Source: Clostridia bacterium (GTDB lineage Bacteria > Bacillota > Clostridia > Christensenellales > Aristaeellaceae). Taken from it: a stretch of DNA of 57,157 nucleotides. Each line of letters opens with the position of its first letter. The stretch's first letter is position 1. The notes under the pieces were generated by a model. The model did not search any database. It had not been told where the DNA came from and saw only the letters and a program-made list of their open reading frames with translations. A program made the translations under genes and the position numbers. Shown piece by piece: positions 42,275 through 50,926 of the stretch. The stretch covers positions 1-57,157 of the forward strand of contig JAFURI010000087.1 in assembly GCA_017471885.1 (NCBI GenBank). The letters run 5' to 3'.

Positions 42275-43765
42275 TTATCCTTCCTCCGTCGCTATGCGCG
42301 CCAGCTCATCAAAGGCTGCGATCGTTTCCTGATACGTTGTAGCATATTTGGGCAGTAGCTCCTGCATGTAAAACTCCCGGAACTTTCTGGCAAAGCCCTT
42401 ATGCGTCACAAGCGCTTCGGCATGATCGCCGGACAGGTTGTAGGTTGTGTCCACCTTGGTGAACATGACGCCGACGCCCTCATACAGCGCAATCTCCATG
42501 CTGGGCAGCGGGTTGCCTTTTTTCAGGAACCGGATGGAGAAGTACGGATTATTCACCGTCTGATCCCGCAGGTGCTTGATGATCGCCATCCTCTCCGCCA
42601 GCGTATACGGTCTCATGGCAAAGAAGTGATTCGTCTGCTTGCCTGTCAGCACAAAGTTCTTCATTGCATCAAAGCTGAACACCACGTTTGTCACCTTACG
42701 CTTGTTCATGATGTTGTTATAGCGGTTCAGATGCACGTCGTAAAACTGCTGCACAAAGCAGGGCATATCGGCAGGATCGAGAAATCCGCTCTGACGGAAT
42801 CCATCCAGCGCAGAGGAACGCAGCACGTCGGGATGGATATAGTAGATCGAGATGTCCGGCTTAATGGAGAAGATCTCCTTATCCTTTTCCATCTGACGCA
42901 GCTGACTCGTATAGGAAACATAGTCTCCCACAGACATAGACACGGGGAAATTATTCTTCAGCTTCGGCAGATATCGTCCATAGAAATTCAGCAGACGCAC
43001 GGTTTTGTCCTCGCCGTCGCAGGGGCGCGACTCTGCCAGATACAGCGTGTGCTGATTATGCATCAGCAGATTCCGGACGTGCTTCTCACCGTTTTCAGCC
43101 GTATGCATCATGATCATCATGTTGGACTGATAGATGGCGCTCATTTCCTCCGGACACACGCCTGGCTCCACCAGAAGCGCATCATACCAACTGTAGTACA
43201 AAAGCGGCTGGATGGCAATCACGTTCTGCACAGCCACGTCGTCCGCCATGTTGACAAAATGCCGCACGGAAACACGGCCCTCCCGCCCGGCGGCAGCAAG
43301 CTCCTCCGCCAGAAGCGTGCACAGGCTGACGTTCAGACAGCCGCAGATGGTGATCTCCAGCCTGCCGCTGGCTGCTGCATGACGGATCAGCGGGCGTATT
43401 TCCTTCGTTGTATAGCCGCTCTCCGGCTGCGGCAAATTGAGGCTGATACCGCAGCACTTTCTCGCGCCTGAAAGTACAAGTTCACGGAAGGCCTTCCTGT
43501 CCTGATAATCCACTACGCCCATCCTGCTGATTTCCAGCGCTTCCTCCAGCTCCAGCCAGTGCCGCTGCGGCCATCCGCTCCCGATATGCTCCTTGAGCGC
43601 GTCATAAAACTCTTCCTGCACACGGATGCTCGTCTGGTCGGACAGAATCCTGAATATGCTGTTGCGGCTTCTGAAGCCCACAAGCCTTGACACTTCGGAG
43701 GCAGAAATCCCTTCCTCCTCCAGAATACGCCTCAGGCAGGCGCTGAACTGCTCATACTTTTTCAT
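42275..43765 (-). CDS. Large helix-turn-helix protein of unknown family
   Basis: The 496-residue protein has an N-terminal XRE-like helix-turn-helix (about 5-60: ILEEEGISASEVSRLVGFRS then RNSIFRILSD). The remaining 430 residues match no domain I recognise; they contain no membrane segment and are rich in His, Met and Tyr, with IREITICGCLN-like beta segments (LEITICGCLNVSLCTLLAEE). It has its own consensus promoter and shares a terminator with potD, so it is regulated separately. A sensor or regulator role is a guess based only on the HTH. GGGAGATAAGCTG precedes the ATG. Confidence 0.65.
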   Translation of the reverse strand: MKKYEQFSACLRRILEEEGISASEVSRLVGFRSRNSIFRILSDQTSIRVQEEFYDALKEHIGSGWPQRHWLELEEALEISRMGVVDYQDRKAFRELVLSGARKCCGISLNLPQPESGYTTKEIRPLIRHAAASGRLEITICGCLNVSLCTLLAEELAAAGREGRVSVRHFVNMADDVAVQNVIAIQPLLYYSWYDALLVEPGVCPEEMSAIYQSNMMIMMHTAENGEKHVRNLLMHNQHTLYLAESRPCDGEDKTVRLLNFYGRYLPKLKNNFPVSMSVGDYVSYTSQLRQMEKDKEIFSIKPDISIYYIHPDVLRSSALDGFRQSGFLDPADMPCFVQQFYDVHLNRYNNIMNKRKVTNVVFSFDAMKNFVLTGKQTNHFFAMRPYTLAERMAIIKHLRDQTVNNPYFSIRFLKKGNPLPSMEIALYEGVGVMFTKVDTTYNLSGDHAEALVTHKGFARKFREFYMQELLPKYATTYQETIAAFDELARIATEEG

Positions 43766-43800
43766 CAGCTTATCTCCCGAACTTGATCATCTATCTTCAA

Positions 43801-43828
43801 AGTATACACTTTTTCCATTCCCTGTCAA
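43801..43828 (-). promoter_or_regulatory. Sigma-A promoter of the HTH gene
   Basis: Consensus TTGACA (43828-43823), 16 bp spacer, TATACT (43806-43801) on the minus strand. Confidence 0.8.
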
Positions 43829-43860
43829 TCAAATTTGTCCCCGGAAGCTGTTCAGAACAT

Positions 43861-43890
43861 AAAAAAGACGAGGCCGCAGCCTCGTCTTTT
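43861..43890 (-). terminator. Rho-independent terminator of the argF-carA-carB operon
   Basis: AAAAGACGAGGC (43890-43879) pairs with GCCTCGTCTTTT (43874-43863), followed by further T on the minus strand. Confidence 0.88.
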
Positions 43891-43900
43891 CATTATGCAT

Positions 43901-46900
43901 TTAAATGCGGATAACACCCTCAAAGTCGGTCACAGCATCGCCGGTAAGCCACACCTGACCATCCTTCTCATAGCGTACCACCAGCGTACCGCCAGGCAGC
44001 TGCAGATCAATATCCGAGCCGCGGGTGCACAGACCGGTCTCCACTGCAGCCACAGCCACAGCGCATGCGCCGGTGCCGCAGGCAGCGGTTTCGCCAATGC
44101 CGCGCTCCCAGACGCGCATCCTGATGCTGTTGCCGTCGATTACCTGTGCAAAGGAAACGTTCACACGCTGGGGGAAGAGCGGATCATTCTCAATCACAGG
44201 GCCTACCTGCGCCAGATTGATGCGGTTCACGTCCTCCACAAACATGACCACATGGGGGTTGCCCATGCTCACGCAGCAGATCTCACGCTCCTGACCTGCC
44301 AGATAGACCTTGCGCTGCATCACACGCTCGCCATCCAGCTTGACAGGAACCTCGCTGGGGCTGAAGGCCGGATAACCCATATCCACCAGCACAGAGAACA
44401 CCTCGTCCTCGCGAATGAACAGCTGGGCGCTCTTCACGCCGCTGCCGGTTTCCAGCTTCATCTGATCCTTGCGGACACGACCGGATTCGTACAGGTACTT
44501 TGCCACACAGCGGATGGCGTTGCCGGCCACATAGCCTTCGGAGCCGTCCGCATTGAACATGCGCATCTTCGCATCAGCCTTGTTGCTGGACATAATCAGC
44601 ACAATACCGTCCGCGCCCACGCCGGTACGGCGATTGGACAGGCGAACCGCCAGAGACTTGGCGCTCTCCACGCTCTGCTCGAAGCAGTCGAAGTACAGAT
44701 AGTCGTTGCCGGTGCCGCGCATCTTGACAAAGTGCAGCTTCTTGCGCTCGGTGCGCATATTGTTGATGTCCACCAGCTCCACGTTCTGCAGCGTGTAGCG
44801 GCTGGTCAGCGCATCCACCAGGGCATTGGCGGTATCCAGACTGGTGAACAGCGGGATGCCGCGCTCAACGGCCTTGCGGCGCACGCGCACAGATTCCAGC
44901 AACGGGCTGCGGCCCTTGTTGGAGGTGGAAATCACATACTGCACCTGATTCTTCTCCAGCAGGCTTTCCATGGCGTTATGGCGCACCGTGGCGGCAAACA
45001 GACCGTGCTCCTGCAGGGCCTTTGCCGTGCCGGGAGTAGCAAAGAGATTGAAGCCCAGCTTGGCAAACTTGCGGGCCACGTCGGCCGCTTCCACCTTGTC
45101 CTTGTCGCGGACGGACAGCAGCAGGCCGCCGCTGTGACGCATCTTGTAATTTGCAGCCACAAGGCCCTTGTAGATGGCCTCCTGCAGGTTGGTACCCAGA
45201 CCCAGCACCTCGCCGGTGGACTTCATCTCCGGGCCGAGGTGGGTATCCACGTCAGCCAGCTTTTCGAAGGAGAAGCAGGGCACCTTGACGGCGTAATACG
45301 GGCTCTGACGGTACAGACCAGTGCCGTAGCCCATATCCCTGATCTTCTCGCCCAGCATGGCGCGGACGGCCAGATCCACCATGGGAACGCCCGTCACCTT
45401 GCTGATGTAAGGCACGGTACGGCTGGCACGGGGATTCGCCTCGATGACGTAGACCTCGTTGTGATAAACGATGTACTGAATGTTGATCAGACCCAGCGTG
45501 CCCAGCTCGATGGCAATCTGCTTGGTCACCTCAATCAGGCGCTGCGTCATGGCGCCGGTCAGATTCCATGCAGGATAGACCGCGATGGAGTCGCCGGAGT
45601 GCACGCCTGCAGATTCCACATGCTCCATGATGCCGGGAATCAGCACATCCTCGCCGTCGCAGATAGCGTCGGCCTCGGCCTCAATGCCCTTGAGGTACTG
45701 ATCGATCAGGATCGGATTCTCAATGCCCTGTGCCAGGATGATCTTCATGTACTCCACGATATCGCTATCCTGGTAGGCAATGATCATGTTCTGGCCGCCC
45801 AGCACATAGGAAGGACGCACCAGCACGGGATAGCCCAGCTCGTTGGCAGCCTTCAGCGCTTCCTCGGTGTTCATCACCGTGGTACCCTGAGGACGCTTGA
45901 TGCCGTACTTCTCCATAGCAGCGTCGAAGCGCTCACGATCCTCGGCTGCGTCGATCATATCCGCAGAGGTGCCCAGAATCTTCACGCCGGCCTGCTCCAG
46001 CGCATGGGTCAGCTTGATGGCCGTCTGACCGCCGAAGGCCGCCACCACGCCCACGGGCTTTTCGGTAGCAATCACGCCCAGCACGTCTTCGGGCGTCAGG
46101 GGCTCGAAGTACAGGCGGTCGGCGGTATCAAAGTCGGTGGACACGGTTTCGGGGTTATTGTTGATCATAACCACGTCGTAGCCGGCCTGCTTGAGCATCC
46201 ACACGCAGTGGACGGACGCATAGTCGAACTCAATACCCTGACCGATACGGATGGGGCCGGAGCCAAGCACCATGACGCAGGGCTTCTTGGGACGGCTGGC
46301 AATGAACTGCTCGGCCTCGTTCTCCTCGTCATAGGTAGCGTAGAAATAAGGCGTCTGGGCCGCGAACTCAGCGGCACAGGTATCCACCATCTTATACACG
46401 GGATCGCGGTGGAAAGGCACCTTCTCGCCGGAGAGGCGCTCGATGGCCTTGTCGGGATAGCCCATCTTCTTGGCGGCCATGTAGGTATCGCTGTCGACGT
46501 GGCCTTCCTTCAGGCGGGTTTCCATATCAAACAGGTTCTTGAACTTGTTAAGGAAGAAGTAGTCGATCTTCGTGATCTCGTGCAGCTGCTCCAGGCTCAC
46601 GCCGCGGGCAATCGCCTCATACACGGCGAACATGCGCTGGTCGGTGCACTTGCCGATCAGCTCGATCAGCTCTTCATCATTCAGCTCCGCCATGGCCTTC
46701 ATGCGCATGGTGTCGCAGCCGATTTCCGCGCCGCGGACGGCCTTCATCAGCGCCTGCTCTACGCTCACGCCAATGGACATCACCTCGCCCGTGGCCTTCA
46801 TCTGGGTGCCCAGCGTACGCTTGCCGTACACAAACTTGTCAAAGGGCCACTTGGGCACCTTGGCCACGATATAGTCGATGGTGGGTTCAAAGCCGGCGAT

Positions 46901-47926
46901 GGTCTTGCCGGTCAGCGCGTTCTTGATCTCGTCCATCGTGTAGCCGATGGCGATCTGCGCAGCGCACTTGGCAATGGGGAAGCCCGTTGCCTTGGAGGCT
47001 AGCGCGGAGGAACGGCTCACGCGGGGATTAACCTCGATGACGGCATACTCAAAGGAATCAGGATGCAGGGCAAACTGGCAGTTGCAGCCGCCTTCCACCT
47101 CCAGCGCAGTCACAATATCCAGCGCAGCGCGGCGAAGCATCTGATACTCAGCGGTATCCAGCGTCATGGCGGGAGCCACCACGATGGAGTCGCCGGTATG
47201 CACGCCCACAGGGTCGATGTTCTCCATGGAGCACACGGCGATCACGTTGCCCTTGCTGTCGCGCATGACCTCACACTCGATTTCCTTCCAGCCGGAGATG
47301 CACTTCTCCACCAGAATCTGGGTGATGGGGCTCAGTCGCAGACCGTTGGCTGCAATCTCGCGAAGCTCCTCCTCATTCTGGCAGATGCCGCCGCCCTCGC
47401 CGCCCATGGTGAAGGCAGGACGCACAATCACAGGGTAGCCGATCTTCTCTGCCAGCGTCAGCGCGTCCTCCAGGGTTTCCACCACGTCGGAGGGAATGCA
47501 GGGCTGGTGGATGGACTCCATGGTTTCCTTGAACTTGAGACGATCCTCCGCTTTCTCGATGGTCTCACACTTGGCGCCCAGCAGCTTCACGCCATGCTGA
47601 TCAAGGAAACCCTCCTTGGCCAGCTGCATGGACAGGGTCAGGCCGCTCTGGCCGCCCAGCGTGGACAGCAGACTGTCAGGCTTTTCCTTCAGAATGATGC
47701 GGCGCAGCACGTCCAGAGACAGGGGCTCGATGTAAATGTGATCCGCAGAGGAATGGTCGGTCTGGATGGTGGCCGGATTGGGATTGACCAGCACCACCTC
47801 AAGACCTGCAGCCTTCAGCGCACGGCAGGCCTGAGAACCGGCATAGTCAAACTCTGCGGCCTGACCGATCACGATGGGGCCGGAACCAATGATCATGACT
47901 TTTTTCAGTTCAGGATTCAGCGGCAT
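43901..47926 (-). CDS. carB: Carbamoyl-phosphate synthase large subunit fused to a diaminopimelate-epimerase-like domain
   Basis: One open frame of 1341 residues. Residues 1 to about 1056 are a full CarB: IGSGPIVIGQAAEFDYAGSQ, two ATP-grasp halves (RPAFTMGGEGGG; RPSYVLGGQNM), a second GSGPIRIGQGIEFDYAS near 560, and the C-terminal MGS-like allosteric domain. From about 1062 the frame continues as DapF: KMRGTGNDYLYFD, NADGSEGYVAGNAIRCVAKY and ETAACGTGACA. DapF uses two Cys; the second is present (Cys1283), but the first, normally in the MCGN motif, is Ala1134 here. CarB makes carbamoyl phosphate from bicarbonate, ammonia and ATP. The start overlaps carA, with GGAGG upstream. Confidence 0.95.
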   Translation of the reverse strand: MPLNPELKKVMIIGSGPIVIGQAAEFDYAGSQACRALKAAGLEVVLVNPNPATIQTDHSSADHIYIEPLSLDVLRRIILKEKPDSLLSTLGGQSGLTLSMQLAKEGFLDQHGVKLLGAKCETIEKAEDRLKFKETMESIHQPCIPSDVVETLEDALTLAEKIGYPVIVRPAFTMGGEGGGICQNEEELREIAANGLRLSPITQILVEKCISGWKEIECEVMRDSKGNVIAVCSMENIDPVGVHTGDSIVVAPAMTLDTAEYQMLRRAALDIVTALEVEGGCNCQFALHPDSFEYAVIEVNPRVSRSSALASKATGFPIAKCAAQIAIGYTMDEIKNALTGKTIAGFEPTIDYIVAKVPKWPFDKFVYGKRTLGTQMKATGEVMSIGVSVEQALMKAVRGAEIGCDTMRMKAMAELNDEELIELIGKCTDQRMFAVYEAIARGVSLEQLHEITKIDYFFLNKFKNLFDMETRLKEGHVDSDTYMAAKKMGYPDKAIERLSGEKVPFHRDPVYKMVDTCAAEFAAQTPYFYATYDEENEAEQFIASRPKKPCVMVLGSGPIRIGQGIEFDYASVHCVWMLKQAGYDVVMINNNPETVSTDFDTADRLYFEPLTPEDVLGVIATEKPVGVVAAFGGQTAIKLTHALEQAGVKILGTSADMIDAAEDRERFDAAMEKYGIKRPQGTTVMNTEEALKAANELGYPVLVRPSYVLGGQNMIIAYQDSDIVEYMKIILAQGIENPILIDQYLKGIEAEADAICDGEDVLIPGIMEHVESAGVHSGDSIAVYPAWNLTGAMTQRLIEVTKQIAIELGTLGLINIQYIVYHNEVYVIEANPRASRTVPYISKVTGVPMVDLAVRAMLGEKIRDMGYGTGLYRQSPYYAVKVPCFSFEKLADVDTHLGPEMKSTGEVLGLGTNLQEAIYKGLVAANYKMRHSGGLLLSVRDKDKVEAADVARKFAKLGFNLFATPGTAKALQEHGLFAATVRHNAMESLLEKNQVQYVISTSNKGRSPLLESVRVRRKAVERGIPLFTSLDTANALVDALTSRYTLQNVELVDINNMRTERKKLHFVKMRGTGNDYLYFDCFEQSVESAKSLAVRLSNRRTGVGADGIVLIMSSNKADAKMRMFNADGSEGYVAGNAIRCVAKYLYESGRVRKDQMKLETGSGVKSAQLFIREDEVFSVLVDMGYPAFSPSEVPVKLDGERVMQRKVYLAGQEREICCVSMGNPHVVMFVEDVNRINLAQVGPVIENDPLFPQRVNVSFAQVIDGNSIRMRVWERGIGETAACGTGACAVAVAAVETGLCTRGSDIDLQLPGGTLVVRYEKDGQVWLTGDAVTDFEGVIRI

Positions 47927-49005
47927 TCCTTATTACCTCCCATCAGCGCAATAAAGCGGTCGTAGATGCAACGGGTATCCATGGGGCCGCCGCAGGCTTC
48001 CGGCTGGAACTGCACGGAGAACGCGGGCATATCGCTGTAATCCAGGCCCTCGCAGCTGCCGTCGTTGCGGTTGACAAAACGGAGGATCACGTTCTCCGGC
48101 AGCTGCGTATGATCCACAGCGTAGCCGTGATTCTGGCTGGAAATATAGTTCAGCCCGGTGATTACGTCCTTCACAGGCTGATTTCCGCCGCGATGACCGT
48201 ACTGCAGCTTCAGGGTGGTGCAGCCCTGGCTCATGGCCAGCAGCTGATGACCCAGGCCAACGCCCATCACAGGCAGCTTTTCCTCGCACAGCATGGCGAT
48301 CTCGCGGACGATCTCCTCATTGTCCGCAGGATTGCCCGCACCGTTGGAGATCAGTACGCCGTCAGGATTCAGTGAAAGAATATCCTTCGCGGTATAGGAT
48401 GCAGGCACGCAGGTTACCGCGCAGCTGCGCTTTTCCATCTCAGTCTGACCATTGCCCCTTGCGCCAAGATCCCACAGGACAACGTTGTACATGCCCTTGG
48501 TGCGGGGGAGCTGCACTTCCTTGCAGGTATGCGCATCAACGCTGGGATGGAAGCCCATCTCCTTCAGCTGAGCAACCACCTCATCGGCGTTCTCGGGCTT
48601 TTCGGTCAGGATGGCGGCGTTCATTACGCCCTTGTCGCGCAGCTTACGGGTCAGGGCACGGGTATCCACGCCGGTCAGCGCCGTCACGCCGTACTCCTTC
48701 AGATAATCGTCCAGCTTGCCCGTGCAGCGGAAATTGCAGGGCTGATCGGTGATTTCACGCGCTACATAGCCGGACAGCACCGGATTGGGACAACCCTCTT
48801 CCCGCGGAATCACGCCGTAGTTGCCTATGCAGGGAAAGGTCTGCACCACAATCTGGCCCGCATAGCAGGGATCCGTCAGGGTTTCCATGTATCCGACCAC
48901 AGAGGTGTTAAAGACCAGTTCCGCCATGGCGCACTTCTGTGCACCCCGCAGCTCGCCCTCGTACAGGGAGCCGTCTTCCAGCAGCAGATAACCCTTCTTC
49001 GCCAT
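47917..49005 (-). CDS. carA: Carbamoyl-phosphate synthase small subunit, glutaminase site lost
   Basis: The 362-residue protein has the CarA N-terminal domain (AELVFNTSVVGYMETLTDPC, GYVAREI, GVTALTGVDTRALTRKLR) and a class I glutamine amidotransferase fold. The nucleophile motif reads GVGLGHQ with Gly250 where the Cys of CLGHQ should be, and the catalytic His is Gln334 (SVQFQPEA instead of QFHPEA); Glu336 is kept. It should therefore not hydrolyse glutamine, and the synthase would depend on free ammonia. Retained fold and operon position argue that it still binds CarB. It starts 3 nt after argF and overlaps carB by 10 nt. Confidence 0.92.
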   Translation of the reverse strand: MAKKGYLLLEDGSLYEGELRGAQKCAMAELVFNTSVVGYMETLTDPCYAGQIVVQTFPCIGNYGVIPREEGCPNPVLSGYVAREITDQPCNFRCTGKLDDYLKEYGVTALTGVDTRALTRKLRDKGVMNAAILTEKPENADEVVAQLKEMGFHPSVDAHTCKEVQLPRTKGMYNVVLWDLGARGNGQTEMEKRSCAVTCVPASYTAKDILSLNPDGVLISNGAGNPADNEEIVREIAMLCEEKLPVMGVGLGHQLLAMSQGCTTLKLQYGHRGGNQPVKDVITGLNYISSQNHGYAVDHTQLPENVILRFVNRNDGSCEGLDYSDMPAFSVQFQPEACGGPMDTRCIYDRFIALMGGNKECR

Positions 49006-49007
49006 GC

Positions 49008-49919
49008 TTACTCCCCCTTCATCACAGCGACCATAACGGCCTTCTGGGCATGCAGACGATTCTCGGCCTCGTCAAAGATCTCATCCGCATGAGCTTCGAA
49101 CACGTCCGCGGTAATCTCCTCGCCGCGGTGAGCAGGCAGGCAGTGCTGCACCATACATCCGGGATGCGCCTGCGCCATCAGCTCTGCGTTGACCTGATAG
49201 CCTGCAAAAGCCTTTTCGCGGATCTCCTTCTCACCCTCCTGACCCATGGAAGCCCATACGTCGGTGAAGATAACGTCTGCATCCTTCGCCGCCTCCATGG
49301 GCTTGTCGGTCATGAAGAACATGCCGGGATATTCCTTCGTAAATTCCAGCACCTTCTGATCAGGCTGATAGGCCTCAGGACAGGCAATGGACACATGGCA
49401 GCCCATCTTCAGGAAACCTACGATGAGGCTGTTGGCCATGTTGTTGCCGTCGCCGATGTAGCACATATTCAGGCCTTCCAGCCTGCCCTTGTGCTCGCGG
49501 ACCGTCTGCAGATCCGCCAGCACCTGACAGGGATGGCAGAAGTCCGTCAGGCCGTTGATAATCGGGATGCTGCCGTAACGGGCCAGCGTTTCCACTTCCT
49601 CCTGCTCAAAGGTGCGGATCATAATGCCGTCCAGATAGCGGCTCAGCACGCGGGCGGTATCCTCCACGGGCTCGCCGCGGCCGATCTGCAGATCCTTGCT
49701 GGAGAGGAACAGCGCATGTCCGCCCAGCTGGTACATACCCGTTTCAAAGCTGACGCGGGTACGGGTAGAAGATTTTTCAAAGATCATGCCCAGAGTCTTT
49801 CCCTGAAGGATCGGGTGAGGTATCCCTGCCTTGTTGTCGGCCTTGAGCTTGTCCGCCAAGTCAAGCAGCTCCTTGATTTCACCGGGGGTCAGATCAAGCA
49901 GCTTCAGCAGATGCTTCAT
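49008..49919 (-). CDS. argF: Ornithine carbamoyltransferase
   Basis: The 303-residue enzyme transfers the carbamoyl group to ornithine to give citrulline. Visible: the carbamoyl-phosphate loop KSSTRTRVSFE near residue 50, DGIMIRTFEQEEVE, LTDFCHPCQVLADLQT, and the ornithine-binding HCLPAHRGEEIT near 270. It is the first gene of an operon with carA and carB, so the carbamoyl phosphate made there is expected to go to arginine synthesis (or citrulline turnover). AAGGCGG precedes the start. Confidence 0.93.
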   Translation of the reverse strand: MKHLLKLLDLTPGEIKELLDLADKLKADNKAGIPHPILQGKTLGMIFEKSSTRTRVSFETGMYQLGGHALFLSSKDLQIGRGEPVEDTARVLSRYLDGIMIRTFEQEEVETLARYGSIPIINGLTDFCHPCQVLADLQTVREHKGRLEGLNMCYIGDGNNMANSLIVGFLKMGCHVSIACPEAYQPDQKVLEFTKEYPGMFFMTDKPMEAAKDADVIFTDVWASMGQEGEKEIREKAFAGYQVNAELMAQAHPGCMVQHCLPAHRGEEITADVFEAHADEIFDEAENRLHAQKAVMVAVMKGE

Positions 49920-49973
49920 ATACGTGATTCCGCCTTTCCCTATTCTGCATGATAGAGTATGTGTTCATTTGCA

Positions 49974-50016
49974 GGGTGCAACGCCAATCAAAAGACAATC
50001 CAAATCCTTTGCACCC
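49974..50016 (-). promoter_or_regulatory. 5'-terminal hairpin in the argF leader
   Basis: GGGTGCAA (50016-50009) pairs with TTGCACCC (49981-49974) around a 27-nt loop. It begins about 8 nt downstream of the -10 box, that is at the very 5' end of the transcript, so it may stabilise the mRNA or respond to a ligand or ArgR-type protein. Confidence 0.5.
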
Positions 50017-50023
50017 ATTTTCC

Positions 50024-50052
50024 ATTATAGCATAGTTTGCTGGTGGAGTAAA
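50024..50052 (-). promoter_or_regulatory. Sigma-A promoter of argF-carA-carB
   Basis: TTTACT (50052-50047), 17 bp spacer, TATAAT (50029-50024) on the minus strand. Confidence 0.68.
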
Positions 50053-50133
50053 GACTGCCGAAGCGATAGAACAAACGCAGAACGAAACTTTTTCGCAGGA
50101 TTTGCTCCAAACATTCGTAAAGGAGGCTCCTTT

Positions 50134-50886
50134 ATGCAGAATCAGGGCCGTATCTGTCCCCGCGGCGCAAGCTATTACACATGGAAGCAGGGCGATACCC
50201 TTGCCAGCGTCGCCCGGGTAAACGGCACCACGGCGCAGGCTGTTCAGGTCATCAACGAGGACGTAGATTTCTCTTCCATCGCTCCCGGGACGGAAATCTG
50301 CATTCCCAGTCAGGTCTACACCTGCATCACAGGCCGCGCCTACGCAGTGCAGTCCGGCGAAACCTTCCAGAGCATTGCGGATAAGCTGGGTATCACCGTA
50401 TATGAGCTGCAGGAGCGCAATCCCGGTGTGGACGCAAACAACCTGACCATCGGCCAGGTCATCTGCATCCCGGATGCATCTACATCCGCCCCGTCCCAGC
50501 CGCAGCAGCCCACCCAGCCCCCCGCGACCGTTCCGCCTACGCCGTCCTTCTCCTGCCCTGTCGGTTACGAAGCCCGCTCTGTGCGCACCGGCCAGACCTA
50601 TGCCGATCTTCTGCAGGAGCTGAACGTCAGCTACCGCGCCATGCGCACCGCCAACCCCACCCTGCGTCCCGGCGGTTTGGTAAGTGGCATGCGCTATTGT
50701 GCGCCGCCCGCCGGTACAAGGCAGATCTGCAGCGGTACGCGCACCTATACCATCCAGCCGGATGAAAATCTTGACGTGCTGGCAGCCAATCTGCGCACCA
50801 CCAAGGGTCGGCTGCTGATGCTGAATCCCACACTCCTGCCCTCGGACTTCTCCTCCGGCACCGTCATCTGCGTGCCCCTGACGTAA
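50134..50886 (+). CDS. LysM repeat protein without signal peptide
   Basis: The 250-residue protein contains two clear LysM repeats in the first half (YYTWKQGDTLASVARVNGTT with GTEICIPS; YAVQSGETFQSIADKLGITV with IGQVICIPD), a Pro/Gln/Ser linker (PSQPQQPTQPPATVPPTP), and two more diverged repeats (YEARSVRTGQTYADLLQELN with YCAPP; YTIQPDENLDVLAANLRTTK with ICVPL). LysM binds peptidoglycan or chitin. Lack of a signal peptide in a spore former suggests a spore coat or cortex protein, but that is inference. AAAGGAGG precedes the ATG. Confidence 0.85.
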   Translation: MQNQGRICPRGASYYTWKQGDTLASVARVNGTTAQAVQVINEDVDFSSIAPGTEICIPSQVYTCITGRAYAVQSGETFQSIADKLGITVYELQERNPGVDANNLTIGQVICIPDASTSAPSQPQQPTQPPATVPPTPSFSCPVGYEARSVRTGQTYADLLQELNVSYRAMRTANPTLRPGGLVSGMRYCAPPAGTRQICSGTRTYTIQPDENLDVLAANLRTTKGRLLMLNPTLLPSDFSSGTVICVPLT

Positions 50887-50890
50887 CAGT

Positions 50891-50924
50891 AAAAGGGATG
50901 ACAGCAAACGCTGTCATCCCTTTT
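50891..50924. terminator. Bidirectional terminator between the LysM gene and fumB
   Basis: AAAAGGGATGACAGC (50891-50905) pairs perfectly with GCTGTCATCCCTTTT (50910-50924) across AAAC. Confidence 0.9.
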
Positions 50925-50926
50925 GT

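Noticed and set aside
44758-44780. Separate dapF gene starting at the internal ATG 44758
   Set aside because: The carB frame has no stop before it and only a weak GGTGG lies upstream, so a single fused product is the better reading; independent initiation cannot be fully excluded.
43835-47002. Plus-strand open frame of 1055 codons opposite carB
   Set aside because: A His/Leu/Ala-rich antisense shadow of a well-conserved gene, with no ribosome site or recognisable domain.
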